Positions 19,136 to 30,780 of a DNA stretch of 64,000 nucleotides are shown one piece after another. Position numbers and translations under genes: made by a program. Source of the stretch: Symsagittifera roscoffensis. Taxonomy: Eukaryota > Xenacoelomorpha > Acoela > Convolutidae. Location: the NCBI RefSeq assembly GCF_963678635.1, contig NC_087066.1:518201-582200 (forward strand). Direction: 5' to 3'. Every line of letters begins with the position of its first letter. The first letter of the stretch is position 1. Under the pieces are notes generated by a model that was not told the origin of the DNA, did not search any database, and saw nothing but the letters and a program-made list of their open reading frames with translations.

Positions 19136-21196
19136 GTTGGCTCAGCGGAGGATTTCTTTCACTTGGAACGGATTTCTTTCTCCACTCCTGAAATTTTTTC
19201 CCGGTGATCGCCCAATCTCCAAAACTGTAAGATCCGACAAACTTTTAAAAAAACTTTCAAATTGTGCTATAAAATTGATTTACGCTGTCATTTATGTTGA
19301 AATTTTTCCCGCAAGCTAGCCCCCGGTAATTTTTCTCAATTCCCAAAATTTTTGGACAGTTCCGTTGAACTGAAATATCTTACAGTCGGTACATACACAA
19401 ACTGACTTGACATTTTTTCTCGATACCAAAGTTTTCGGATATATGTGAACGGAATTTTAATCAGTGAAATCGGAACATAGACAAGAGGTACTGGACTAGT
19501 TTTTTGGATTGGTTTATGACTCGAACCTGCTGACCAAAATTTTCTGACAAGTTTTGTGAAAAAAGTAAAAAAAAAATTGACGGAAAATCCTCAAAACGTC
19601 TCCAGAATTCCGCCAAACTGTGCTGTGAGATGACACCAACCTCATGTTAAGTGGTCTGGTAGCGAAATATCAGGCAAATTAAGTTGAGTTTTTTCAGCCT
19701 CAGGTTTCTTCCGCGTGTGTTGTTGGAACTTAACCAATTTGCCTGATCCCCCACACACCATTGGTGAAACTGAAAGCCAGTTCGCTTCAAATAAAACAAA
19801 GCCGTTTCAACCCGTTTGATTATTGACTTAGTTGCGTGACAGTAAAGTTAAGTGGTCAGGTACGGTGATATTAAGTGAGTTAAGTTGAATTCTTTCATCC
19901 TCAGGTTTACTCCGTGTGTGTTGGTGGAGTTCAACCGACCTACTTAATTTTCCAACCCCATTGGTACTTAAGCGTAACGAAGCCGTCGCATAGATCCCTT
20001 AAGTATATGGTATTCATTCTAGGAGCTAGTTCCTTGGATCACGTGGTTGATCATGGGGCTTATTTATTCGTAGACTTTGGGGGAGGGGTTAATAATTGAC
20101 ACCCCCCAGTTTACCCCCCACCGTTTACCTCCCCACCATGGGTTCCATCTCTTCAGTTTTTAACCCCCCCCCCAAGTCTACGAATAAAAAAAGTTAAAAA
20201 AACTTGAGGGGTGTTGTTTAGACATGGCATTTAGTAAAAGATATGGCATACATTTTGCAATTTTCTCGCAAACTTTGTAAAATATCTGCAAAAATGTTCG
20301 AACTTACTTCTTAAAATAAAGTCGATTATAATCAATTACAATGGATTATAACGGATTTTCTTTAGAAAATAATAATCGACTTCCTTCTTAAAAGCACCGC
20401 ATTATGATCGATTATACTGGATTTTGATCAATTATTTTTCTTCAGAATTAACTCATCGTAATGGCAATATATTCGATTTTGTTGTTTGGATTTTCCAAAT
20501 TTGATAGTTCATAATGAAAATTTTTTTTGCCTCGGGAATTCGTTATTTTAATTAGAATTTTTAATTAGTAATTAGATAGATATACAGACTAGTTTTAGTA
20601 TTAATCTAGATTTTTAGATCGAAAAAGAGGTTTTTTACCGATATCAGAAAAATTGGAAACTGTTTTTTGATTGCTTATACATTTATCGATAGGTTGTGGT
20701 GAAATGATAGGATAAGAAAAAAAAGTCATTTTCGGAAAACTTTAATGATTACCCGCATTGAGTTCCAAGAATCAGAACCGATTAAGAAGATCAACTTTAA
20801 TGAACGGATTTTTTTTGCCATAAGAGTTTAGGTTTAGAATTGAAATAGGCCGTAGATTTGCTTTAAAAAGTTTCAGCATTACTCATTTGATAAATGCAGA
20901 AATTCTTTAGTTAAATGCAAAAATTTTGCACGACGCTGATGGGGGCTTAGGCTCTGGGGTTTGATAAACGTTTCAGTGTCAGTGTCCACAAAACTGAATT
21001 AAAAACTGATTTTAAAAAATTAAAAAATGATTCTAATGTTACTATATTCCGAGGCAAAAAAATCACTTTTTAATCCGTTATAATCGACTTTGATTCATGT
21101 TTGTGAACACTGACAATAAAAATAAAAAAAAATAGATTCTTTTTTCTTTTTTTTAGATGCGAATTTCAACGCACAAAAAGTTTTTTCTACGTTTTA
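19136..21196 (+). repeat. Noncoding repeat block S, copy 1
   Basis: AT-rich block without credible genes. It contains diverged tandem segments near 19640-19790 and 19850-19975 (each 'GTTAAGTGGTC..' to 'CCATTGGT'), a long inverted repeat at 20062-20187, and repeated GATTATAATC-like motifs near 20310-20450. It ends with a pyrimidine-rich stretch and TTTTAG/ATG (21157) before joining the element A ORF fragment at 21197. A near-identical copy is at about 24491-26559 and a diverged, internally deleted one is at about 29440-30085. The family is unknown. Confidence 0.7.
20062..20187. repeat. Inverted repeat (foldback) in block S
   Basis: Arms TTATTCGTAGACTT and AAGTCTACGAATAA, extended inward by G-rich/C-rich runs, face each other across about 70 bp of C-rich sequence. 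The transcript or single strand would form a strong hairpin. The second unit has the same structure at 25426-25550. The diverged copy near 29450 keeps only the left arm. A MITE-like origin is possible but unproven. Confidence 0.75.
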
Positions 21197-22104
21197 ATCA
21201 CGTTTGTGGAGGTCTAGACTGTGTGAAGACCCTGGAGAAACAACACAAGCAATTGACGGTATTGTTTGGAAACGTAGTGATGAAAGCTAGAACAGAAACG
21301 GAACTGATAGCAGATTGCCATGGAGGAACCGATGTGAATCTAGTGACTGCACTAGGATTCTACAGTATGTTTGGTTCATTAGAGTCACTATTGAATCTGG
21401 AACAGAAACATGAGATGGTCACAGCCATCAGCGTAGAAGTATTCCCAGGAGTTCTGCAGACTGAGCAGAAATACATAGGAAAATGGAGGGAAGCAATCGA
21501 GACGAAAATGAACATCAGACACAGCGAGACTTATTGTAGACCATCAGGAGAACGATATTTGGTGGGTTTAACGTTGGCTCCAATGTGCAAGAGCAGATAT
21601 CCTGTACATTTTGTAGTTGTGGACGTGAAGAGTACAAGAACGATTGTGGATCAAGCCTTCTCAGTGCCGAAGTGTGTGAGACTGGCGAGAATGTACGAGA
21701 AGTCTTACGAGTTGCTATGTAAGATGTTCTCAGCAGTTCCAGAGAGAACCAAGTAAGAATTGGAGTCAATATTAGGAAAGAATTTCATGGGATATGTGAG
21801 CAGGAACTTCAGTGATTTCGAGAGACAGAAACAGAGAGGATCAACTGTCACAGATTACAATGCAGTAGATGAGAATGATGAAGTCCACCGAGTGATGATG
21901 GAAGTGGAACCATTGTTGGAAGCTTCGGGAAAACGTAATTGGAGGAGCATCATGTTGACGCATGACGAGTTTCCTTGCCACTGCTTGCTGCAGACTTGGT
22001 GGTGTCCCAAGCGTAGTAATCTGATGTTGATCTGGCACTCTGGAGAGCTGCTCTCCATGGGTTTACCAGATTCATCAGTGAGAAACCAAGCAACCAAGTT
22101 GTAA
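21157..22104 (+). pseudogene. Second copy of the element A C-terminal ORF, fused to block S
   Basis: From 21197 the frame repeats the part of the element A ORF from 15603 (same internal TAA, here at 21754-21756). Its first 14 codons come from block S: an ATG at 21157 directly follows a strong splice-acceptor-like pyrimidine tract ending TTTTTTTAG. The result is a chimeric frame of 199 codons and, after the stop, 114 more in the same frame. Function is unknown. It is a by-product of the amplification unless expressed. Confidence 0.75.
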
Positions 22105-23670
22105 TTGAAGACTGAAACATTTAGTTGAGTTTTGAAATTGTTGCATTTATAAATTTGCATTTTGATTTTAGCAGAAGTGGCTTTAGAGACACTTATTATT
22201 TATTTAGAAAGGCTTAAGAGAAGAGTATATTTAAATATTCCAGCCTGCATGACTGTTTTTAATCAGCTAGGAGAACTGATCACTTTGTGGTAACATGGAA
22301 GGCTTGAGTAATCTCTCGAAGAGGGAGATTGTTTCATTGTTCTTTCTAACCACAGAGTTTCTTAGTTTTAATATTCAGGACAATAACAAGCAAGATTTCC
22401 GAAGGGAAGAAGCATAGTAGGATAATTTTAGCTTGTTGGTTGGCAGGACTGTCCTGTAAGCCAACACCTTTTAAATTTAAGAGAAAAAGTTTTAATCGGG
22501 ACATTGACACTGGAAGTCAGAAATTATGTTTTATCTTAGGTTATATCCTCTATGTGCAGATTAATGAAAGAATTTGAAGGCTATAGTGATGTAGTATGAT
22601 GCCATTTATATTCTGCAGTGAGTCGATGTGACGTGGATAAAAGTAATTTCGTGCATTTTGTAAATTCTGTTCGATGACACTGTATCCATTTTACGAACAC
22701 TGCGTGATTCAATGAGGACATGGACCGGACTGTCGGGGGAGTATGTGACATTCGCCCAGAATGTGAAAAATGCAATCCCTGCAGAATTCGAAATTTTAGC
22801 AGCGAGCCTTCCGGATTGGTGATTATTAAGGATTAAGAACGTTACTGGAACGATTGGCCAAACGGTGAGGGCTAGAATATTCTGGTATTTTAAAATTTTA
22901 AAAATTCGAATTATGACGTCATATTTCTGAGAAACCTCAGAAACAGCCATTTTGTCTAAAAAGAGAAAGAAAAACAGAACAACATTAGTTGCGCGGACGA
23001 TAAGTACGAAAATTGTGAGAAAAAACAACAGCAGATTGCAGAAATAGCAGTGAACACTCCGAGTTGCAACTATTGTGTCGCTACAATAGTTATAAGGCCG
23101 TTGCAGACAACGGTGAAGGGTGGAGGACAGCCTTCCGGATTAAGAAGAAGTCAAGATTAGCGAGCTTGATTCAGTGGATTCAAGAATCCGGAAGGGTTTC
23201 GGGACTGAAACATTTAGCCTGTTATATAGACTTTTAGCTTCTTGTCATGTCCTGATTTGAATTTAATTAACATCTGGATTCATTTTGATAAGGATGAGAA
23301 GCTAGGAGTTGGGGGAAAGGGTTGATCCATCTTCGACGGAGATGATGATTTTTATCTACTGAACAAAAACAATCGTAATATAATCAATAGTAGTAGCCCT
23401 GTTTTTAGGAGTGACCTCGTGGTCTGGGGATACTGAGACCCAGCCATGAGCTCAATATTTCTGCATGTAATCTAGTTAATTTGGGTGTTTTGACCGAAGC
23501 CGAAAGCAGTAACGTTTTTGTCGACCCGATGTTAAAAAAGACCACCGAAAAGTACTGGCTTGGTAGAGACGGTGAAAAGCATGCAAAGCTCTGTTTAGAC
23601 GTTAGCCAGTCGTCTTAAGACTTAGTTTTGTCTTCCGTCGATATGTATCTTCCGGGCGAATGTTACAGTG
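22105..23670 (+). other. Second copy of the element A 3' noncoding region
   Basis: Near-identical to 16511-18076, with scattered single-base differences. It stops at 23670, where 198 bp present in unit 1 are missing, so it has no polypurine tract. Confidence 0.85.
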
Positions 23671-24056
23671 TAAAATAAGCACAGTTGGCCAAGCGGACTA
23701 AGACAAAGTAACGTTACATCACAGTCGACGCAGGTTCGAGTACCCCACCTGTCCATGTACTAATATACTAAAAACGGGGGTTACATCCTATTTTAACTGT
23801 TTTTTGGTTCTAATTCGGTTCAGCCTTGATTAAGACTGACCGCCAAAAAAAAGCAATTTGTCTCAAGGATATTACCGACCGGTTCTTGTGGCTAGCTTGC
23901 GCCAAATGATCTTACAAACGTGTTGTACCAAAACAAGTTGATTTTGTGATCTTGATTATGCAAACCGTTTACATTGCTTATTTCTTGTTATGTGTGTTTA
24001 CCGAAAAATACTCATAGTTATATTTGTTTATACAGTTTTTTCAGATTGAGCGCACA
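23671..24056 (+). repeat. Truncated element A LTR, copy 2
   Basis: Matches 18275-18661. The first 33 bp, including the terminal TG and part of the TATA box, are deleted. It keeps the tRNA-like segment and the end GCGCACA, followed by the PBS-like sequence at 24060. It cannot be a working promoter by the same TATA box. Confidence 0.85.
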
Positions 24057-24490
24057 TTTTGGCGCCCCACAAGGGACCTTCTTCAAGTCACACCTCAATT
24101 GCCAGTCTCGAAGCAGTATTCGACGCAATCTTCGGGACCCTCTTCAAGTCACACCTCAATTGCCAGTCTCGAAGTAGTATTCGACGCAATATTCAGGACC
24201 TTCATCAAGTCACAGCTCAATCTGCGTTTGGTGGGCGTGCTGCTTGTCTCAAAAGCAGCTCGGCGCAATATCCAAAGCGGACTCAAAGCAGTATTCGGAA
24301 CCTCACGAAAAAAGTATTTCGGACTAATAATCGGAAGAGATGGTCTCAGATTAGGCGACCAGGGTGTGCGGTCGGAGTTTGGCTGTTCCAGAGTGCGCAG
24401 CGAGTGAGTACAGGCTGTTCCAGAGTGAGCAGGCAGTGAGTGCAGGCTGTTCCAGAGTGTGCAGACAGTGGGTGCAGGCTGTTCCAGAGT
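24057..24490 (+). repeat. PBS and leader remnant, copy 2
   Basis: Repeats 18662-19135 with the 64-bp tract intact and about four copies of the 31-bp GGCTGTTCCAGAG unit. No genes are seen. Confidence 0.75.
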
Positions 24491-26559
24491 GTAGTGTAGT
24501 TGGCTCAGCGGAGGATTGTTGGGTCACGTGGAACGGATTTCTTTCTCCACTCCTGAAATTTTTTCCCGGTGATCGCCCAATCTCCAAAACTGTAAGATCC
24601 GACAAACTTTTAAAAAAACTTTCAAATTGTGCTATAAAATTGATTTACGCTGTCATTTATGTTGAAATTTTTCCCGCAAGCTAGCCCCCGGTAATTTTTC
24701 TCAATTCCCAAAATTTTTGGACAGTTCCGTTGAACTGAAATATCTTACAGTCGGTACATAAACAAACTGACTTGACATTTTTTCTCGATACCAAAGTTTT
24801 CGGATATATGTGAACGGAATATTAATCAGTGAAATCGGAACATAGACAAGAGGTACTGGACTAGTTTTTTGGATTGGTTTATGACTCGAACCTGCTGACC
24901 AAAATTTTCTGAAAAGTTTTGTGAAAAAAGTAAAAAAAAATTGACAGAAAATCCTCAAAACGTCTCCAGAATTCCGCCAAACTGTGCTGTGAGATGACAC
25001 CAACCTCATGTTAAGTGGTCTGGTAGCGAAATATCAGGCAAATTAAGTTGAGTTTTTTCAGCCTCAGGTTTCTTCCGCGTGTGTTGTTGGAACTTAACCA
25101 ATTTGCCTGATCCCCCACCCACCATTGGTGAAACTGAAAGCCAGTTCGCTTCAAATAAAACAAGGCCGTTTCAGCCCGTTTGATTATTGACTTTGTTGCG
25201 TGACAGTAAAGTTAAGTGGTCAGGTACGGTGATATTAAGTGAGTTAAGTTGAATTCTTTCATCCTCAGGTTTACTCCGTGTGTGTTGGTGGAGTTCAACC
25301 GACCTACTTAATTTTCCAACCCCATTGGTACTTAAGCGTAACGAAGCCGTCGCATAGATCCCTTAAGTATATGGTATTCATTCTAGGAGCTAGTTCCTTG
25401 GATCACGTGGTTGATCATGGGGCTTATTTATTCGTAGACTTTGGGGGAGGGGTTAATAATTGACACCCCCCAGTTTACCCCCCACCGTTTACCTCCCCAC
25501 CATGGGTTCCATCTCTTCAGTTTTTAACCCCCCCAAGTCTACGAATAAAAAAAGTTAAAAAAACTTGAGGGGTGTTGTTTAGACATGGCATTTAGTAAAA
25601 GATATGGCATACATTTTGCAATTTTCTCGCAAACTTTGTAAAATATCTGCAAAAATGTTCGAACTTACTTCTTAAAATAAAGTCGATTATAATCAATTAC
25701 AATGGATTATAACGGATTTTCTTTAGAAAATAATAATCGACTTCCTTCTTAAAAGCACCGCATTATGATCGATTATACTGGATTTTGATCAATTATTTTT
25801 CTTCAGAATTAACTCATCGTAATGGCAATATATTCGATTTTGTTGTTTGGATTTTCCAAATTTGATAGTTCATAATGGAAATTTTTTTTTGCCTCGGGAA
25901 TTCTTTATTTTAATTAGAATTTTTAATTAGTAATTAGATAGATATACAGACTAGTTTTAGTATTAATCTAGATTTTTAGATCGAAAAAGAGGTTTTTTAC
26001 CGATATCAGAAAAATTGGAAACTGTTTTTTGATTGCTTATACATTTATGGATAGGTTGTGGTGAAATGATAGGATAAGAAAAAAAGAGTCATTTTCGGAA
26101 AACTGTAATGATTACCCGCATTGAGTTCCAAGAATCAGAACCGATTAAGAAGATCAACTTTAATGAACGGATTTTTTTTGCCATAAGAGTTTAGGTTTAG
26201 AATTGAAATAGGCCGTAGATTTGCTTTAAAAAGTTTCAGCATTACTCATTTGATAAATGCAGAAATTCTTTAGTTAAATGCAAAAATTTTGCACGACGCT
26301 GATGGGGGCTTAGGCTCTGGGGTTTGATAAACGTTTCAGTGTCAGTGTCCACAAAACTGAATTAAAAACTGATTTTAAAAAATTAAAAAATGATTCTAAT
26401 GTTACTATATTCCGAGGCAAAAAAATCACTTTTTAATCCGTTATAATCGACTTTGATTCATGTTTGTGAACACTGACAATAAAAATTAAAAAAAATAGAT
26501 TCTTTTTTCTTTTTTTTAGATGCGAATTTCAACGCACAAAAAGTTTTTTCTACGTTTTA
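24491..26559 (+). repeat. Noncoding repeat block S, copy 2
   Basis: Near-identical to 19136-21196, including the inverted repeat at 25426-25550 and the terminal pyrimidine tract with TTTAG/ATG at 26520. It joins the third ORF fragment at 26560. Confidence 0.8.
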
Positions 26560-27467
26560 ATCACGTTTGTGGAGGTCTAGACTGTGTGAAGACCCTGGAG
26601 AAACAACACAAGCAATTGACGGAATTGTTTGGAAACGTAGTGATGAAAGCTAGAACAGAAACGGAACTGATAGCAGATTGCCATGGAGGAACCGATGTGA
26701 ATCTAGTGACTGCACTAGGATTCTACAGTATGTTTGGTTCATTAGAGTCACTATTGAATCTGGAACAGAAACATGAGATGGTCACAGCCATCAGCGTAGA
26801 AGTATTCCCAGGAGTTCTGCAGACTGAGCAGAAATACATAGGAAAATGGAGGGAAGCAATCGAGACGAAAATGAACATCAGACACAGCGAGACTTATTGT
26901 AGACCATCAGGAGAACGATATTTGGTGGGTTTAACGTTGGCTCCAATGTGCAAGAGCAGATATCCTGTACATTTTGTAGTTGTGGACGTGAAGAGTACAA
27001 GAACGATTGTGGATCAAGCCTTCTCAGTGCCGAAGTGTGTGAGACTGGCGAGAATGTACGAGAAGTCTTACGAGTTGCTATGTAAGATGTTCTCAGCAGT
27101 TCCAGAGAGAACCAAGTAAGAATTGGAGTCAATATTAGGAAAGAATTTCATGGGATATGTGAGCAGGAACTTCAGTGATTTCGAGAGACAGAAACAGAGA
27201 GGATCAACTGTCACAGATTACAATGCAGTAGATGAGAATGATGAAGTCCACCGAGTGATGATGGAAGTGGAACCATTGTTGGAAGCTTCGGGAAAACGTA
27301 ATTGGAGGAGCATCATGTTGACGCATGACGAGTTTCCTTGCCACTGCTTGCTGCAGACTTGGTGGTGTCCCAAGCGTAGTAATCTGATGTTGATCTGGGA
27401 CTCTGGAGAGCTGCTCTCCATGGGTTTACCAGATTCATCAGTGAGAAACCAAGCAACCAAGTTGTAA
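26520..27467 (+). pseudogene. Third copy of the element A C-terminal ORF fragment
   Basis: Same chimeric start as the second copy (ATG 26520 in block S). It has the same internal TAA (27117-27119) and the same end (27467), after which similarity to element A stops at 27475. The sequence then joins noncoding repeat DNA. That DNA matches 30198 onward, so the fragment sits inside a copy of the S-type repeat, replacing about 110 bp of it. Confidence 0.75.
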
Positions 27468-27475
27468 TTGAAGAC

Positions 27476-30359
27476 CCATACAGCCCCTCCTATTGTTTGC
27501 TCATTTGCCCACTTTGTACCCTACCCCCGCCATCACCAACTTGAACCAACCGTCAACCTCTCCCCCTCTGCCCACTCTACCTGAACCTGATCAGGTGGGT
27601 TGTTCAGAAGGTGGTTGTTGGTTTAGGCGCGGGGGGGGGGGGGTGGGTTCAAGTGCAGGGGAGGGTTTTGGTGGTTTAAGGCGAGGTGTTAGGTTGAGGT
27701 TGAGGTTGAGGTCGATGAATTGTTGAGGGGGGATCGGTGGTGGTTCATTGTGGTTTAAGGGGATTGAGTCATTCGTGGGAGTGTCTCAGGTGGTCAGGTG
27801 GTGATGAGTGGTTGATGTTTGTGGGGGGGGGGGGGGGGGTTGGCAAAAGGAAAACGTTGGGTTGTTTGCAGAAATTTAACACGGAGCGCAACAAAAACTG
27901 TGGAAAAAGTCCGATTTAGTTTGTTTTTTGACATATATCCTAATCCATTGTAGTGGATTTTGAATGAATTATAAAGCATTGTGATTGCGCAATAAATGGA
28001 ATAAATCAATAAATCAATAATTGGATTCAAATCCAGTTTTTTGTCCAACTTTGTTGTTTGAGCGTAACATGGGAATCGATTATATTGACATAATGTTAGA
28101 CCACGAAAAACCATTGAGATCGATTTTTTTTTTTCACTTTTCTTAGGGATGGGTAAGATTGAGGGATCAACTTTAAATTGATTTTAAGTGATCTTGAGTT
28201 CCAGCTAAGAAATGATCAAAATCGGTTTTAAATTGACTTAAATCAAAATTTTCTTTTGTTAAGTTCTTTTCAGGGAGGTTGAAGCGGACGTATATTGATT
28301 TAAAAAGAATTTTTCATCCTTTCCGGTTTTTTTGTCTTGTATTTTTTTATCGACCATCATTTTTAAACTTAGATCCAAAACCTCTGGTATCATAATAAAA
28401 AAGTCCAAAGAGTAAAACCAAATAGAAAGAGGAAGTAAAAATTCAATTAATAAAGTTTCAACCCAATTTGGAAAGTTTTTAATCGCTATATACTCATTTA
28501 ATTGAAATTTTCTACAATTTTACTGCACATTTTTGAGCTCAATTTTGACCATTTATTTGATTTGTTACACATGTTTGAGCCCATTTCTTATTTCAATTAC
28601 GTTTTTCTATGATTTCATTGTAGAAATTTGAGCTGAAAATCCGATTTATATTGATCTTTTTCTTGAATTCTATAGCATGCAGCTCGTGCTTTTACTAAAA
28701 AATTCCAGAATAAAAAAGTTTCAATCACTATTTTTAAACGGCATGTCATCTTTTCAGTTTTATCAAAAAAATTGACTTAAATCGAATTGAAATGGAGCTT
28801 TTATGCACTAAAATTGCTTTGCTCTAAATTTAAATTGTCTTTCAAGGGATGCAAGAGAGATTCACAGAGGTTTTGGTGAGTCCGAAAATCCATTTAAATC
28901 GATTTAAACAGATTGTTTGCACACTTAATTTGATATAAAGCTTTCTACAAAAATCAAAAAAACCAAAATCAAAAATCCATTTAAAATACCTTTCAGTCTG
29001 TAAAATGCAGCTTGTTTATAGATTTGAATGGATCTAAAATCGATTCAACTATAACTTAATTTCTTCCAAAACCATGAATCAGTGCTGGTTGTTTTATTTG
29101 GAAAAATTGTCGCAAAAATATTATTCAAACCATTTTTACTAAAATTGGACTTCAACGGTTCATTTAAAAGTTGAAATGGTTCATCCTATTTTAAAAAATT
29201 ATCTCTTTTAAAAAGTTGTCTCTTTTCTTGTTTAGTGCAGTTGCTACGTATTATCTTTCATAAAATCTTACATTTCAAAATAAAATTTTGCATCTTCTTT
29301 TGCATTTTTTGCAATTCATGTTCATCTAAGTTTACCCCCTTACTTCATCACCACCCCCCGTGTACCCCTTACTTTACCACCTCCCTCCTCCATGCCAGTT
29401 AACCACAACCGCCATTCGCCCCTTATGGTTGATCATGGTGGCTTATTTATTCGAAGACTTTGGGGGAGGGGGTTAATAATTGACAGCTTAGATTTTTAGA
29501 TCAAAAAGGAGATTTTTTACCGATATCAAAAAAAAATGGAAATTGTTTTTTGATTGCTTATACATTTATGGATAGGTTGTGGTGATATGATACGATAAGA
29601 AAAAAAAGTCATTTTCGGAAAACTGTAATGGTTACCCGCATTGAGTTCCAAGAATCAGAATCGATTAAGAAGATCAACTTTGATGAACTAATTTTTTTTT
29701 GCCATAAGAGTTTAGGTTTAGAATTGAAATAGGCCGTAGATTTGCTTTAAAAAGTTTCAGCATTACTCATTTGATAAATGCAAAAATTCTTCAGATCAGT
29801 GCAAAAATTTTGCACGACGCTGATGGGCGGTTCGGGTTTGGGGTTTGATAAATGTTCCCTGGTCAATGTTCACAAAACAGAATAAAAAACTGATTTCAAA
29901 AAATTAAAAACTGATTATAAAAATACTATTCTCCGAGGCAAAAAAAATCCCTTTTTAATCCATTATAATCGACTTCGAGTCAATTTTGTGAACACTGACA
30001 ATAAAAACTAAACGTAATCAATTCTTTTTTCTCTTTTTTGAGATGCGAAATTCAACCTACATAATGTCTTTTCTACGTTTTAAACTGGTTACTTATTGTT
30101 CGATTTATTTTTTTGACTGAATTTTAACTTTGAGTTTCAGTTGTTTTTTTCTTTTTTATGGTACTCAATAGCTGAATTTTGTTCATTTCAATTATTGCCC
30201 CATTCAGCCTCTACTATTGATTGCCGATTTTCCCGCTTTTGTACCCTACCCCGCCATCACCAACTTCAACCAACCAGCTCCCCCCACTTGAACCAACCGT
30301 CAACCCCCCCTCACTCACTGTACCTGAACCTGATCAGATGGGGTGTTCAAAAGATGAGG
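27476..30359. other. AT-rich noncoding repeat region (continuation of the S family)
   Basis: No gene is seen. It contains G-runs at 27631-27643 and 27823-27839. A block at 27620-28260 reappears at 49285-49890, a block at 28500-28800 reappears near 51550-51850, and a shortened copy of block S lies at 29440-30085, followed at 30198-30359 by sequence like 27476-27640. The order suggests a tandemly repeated larger unit. Its right edge is interrupted by the insertion of element B. Confidence 0.7.
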
Positions 30360-30363
30360 GTTA
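30360..30363. repeat. Target site duplication GTTA, left of element B copy 1
   Basis: GTTA directly precedes the LTR at 30364 and is repeated directly after the other LTR at 49281-49284. A 4-bp duplication is usual for Ty3/gypsy integration. Confidence 0.85.
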
Positions 30364-30773
30364 TGAGTTAGGACTGGAGTGTATAACTCATAGAGTAATT
30401 TCGGATAGGGTACACCGTCTGCTCGTCACGCTATCTTATTTTCGGCCGGATAGATTCGTGCAACTTCTTAGTCTAATACCGATCCTAATCTTACTCTTAT
30501 ACTATCTAGTCTCAGGTTGTTTAACTAGTCTCTGCTAGGCTCAATAGATCTAGGGTATACTGGTTTATTGCGGCTGCTGAAGTGCTCGGGAGAGTCCAAC
30601 TAATTTCTAAGTTAAATTCAAATCTCTCTGGTGCTGAAATTACAAGTAACTTCAGCACTTACAAATAAGTGGGTTGTTAGTTAGATGGATCATGATTGGT
30701 TAATATTAAATACTTTACATTGGTAAAATATCTAAATTATCCAATCATAAAATGTAGTTTAGATCAGGTTCCA
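30364..30773 (-). repeat. 3' LTR of element B copy 1 (410 bp)
   Basis: In sense it starts TGGAACCTGATC and ends CTAACTCA. It carries CCAAT-type motifs near its start, a near-palindrome GTGCTGAA...TTCAGCAC, and an AATAAA polyadenylation signal (30564-30569 on the + strand as TTTATT). Its inner neighbour is only a short purine stretch (GGATGGG in sense). Confidence 0.95.
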
Positions 30774-30780
30774 CCCATCC
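30774..30780 (-). promoter_or_regulatory. Possible short polypurine tract of element B
   Basis: In sense the seven bases before the 3' LTR read GGATGGG, with CCC before them. This is a weak tract, with one T in the run. Placement next to the LTR is the main support. Confidence 0.4.

Larger units (their letters stand above)
15603..27475 (+). repeat. Tandem amplification: two full units and one partial unit
   Basis: Positions 15603, 21197 and 26560 start the same sequence (ATCACGTTTGTGGAGG...). Unit 1 is 15603-21196 (5,594 bp), unit 2 is 21197-26559 (5,363 bp), and unit 3 is 26560-27475, containing only the ORF fragment. The copies are nearly identical. Unit 2 lacks the 198 bp equivalent to 18077-18274, which removes the polypurine tract, the first 33 bp of the LTR and half of its TATA box. 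The pattern fits unequal exchange between the element and a fragment of it lying inside block S. Confidence 0.9.

Noticed and set aside
19914-20099. 61-codon ORF identical in both units of the tandem array
   Set aside because: Identity follows from recent amplification. The frame runs into the inverted repeat and shows no coding features.
20310-20450. Recurring GATTATAATC-like motifs considered as a CRISPR-like or binding-site array
   Set aside because: Spacing is irregular, there are no uniform spacers, and the context is eukaryotic repeat DNA.
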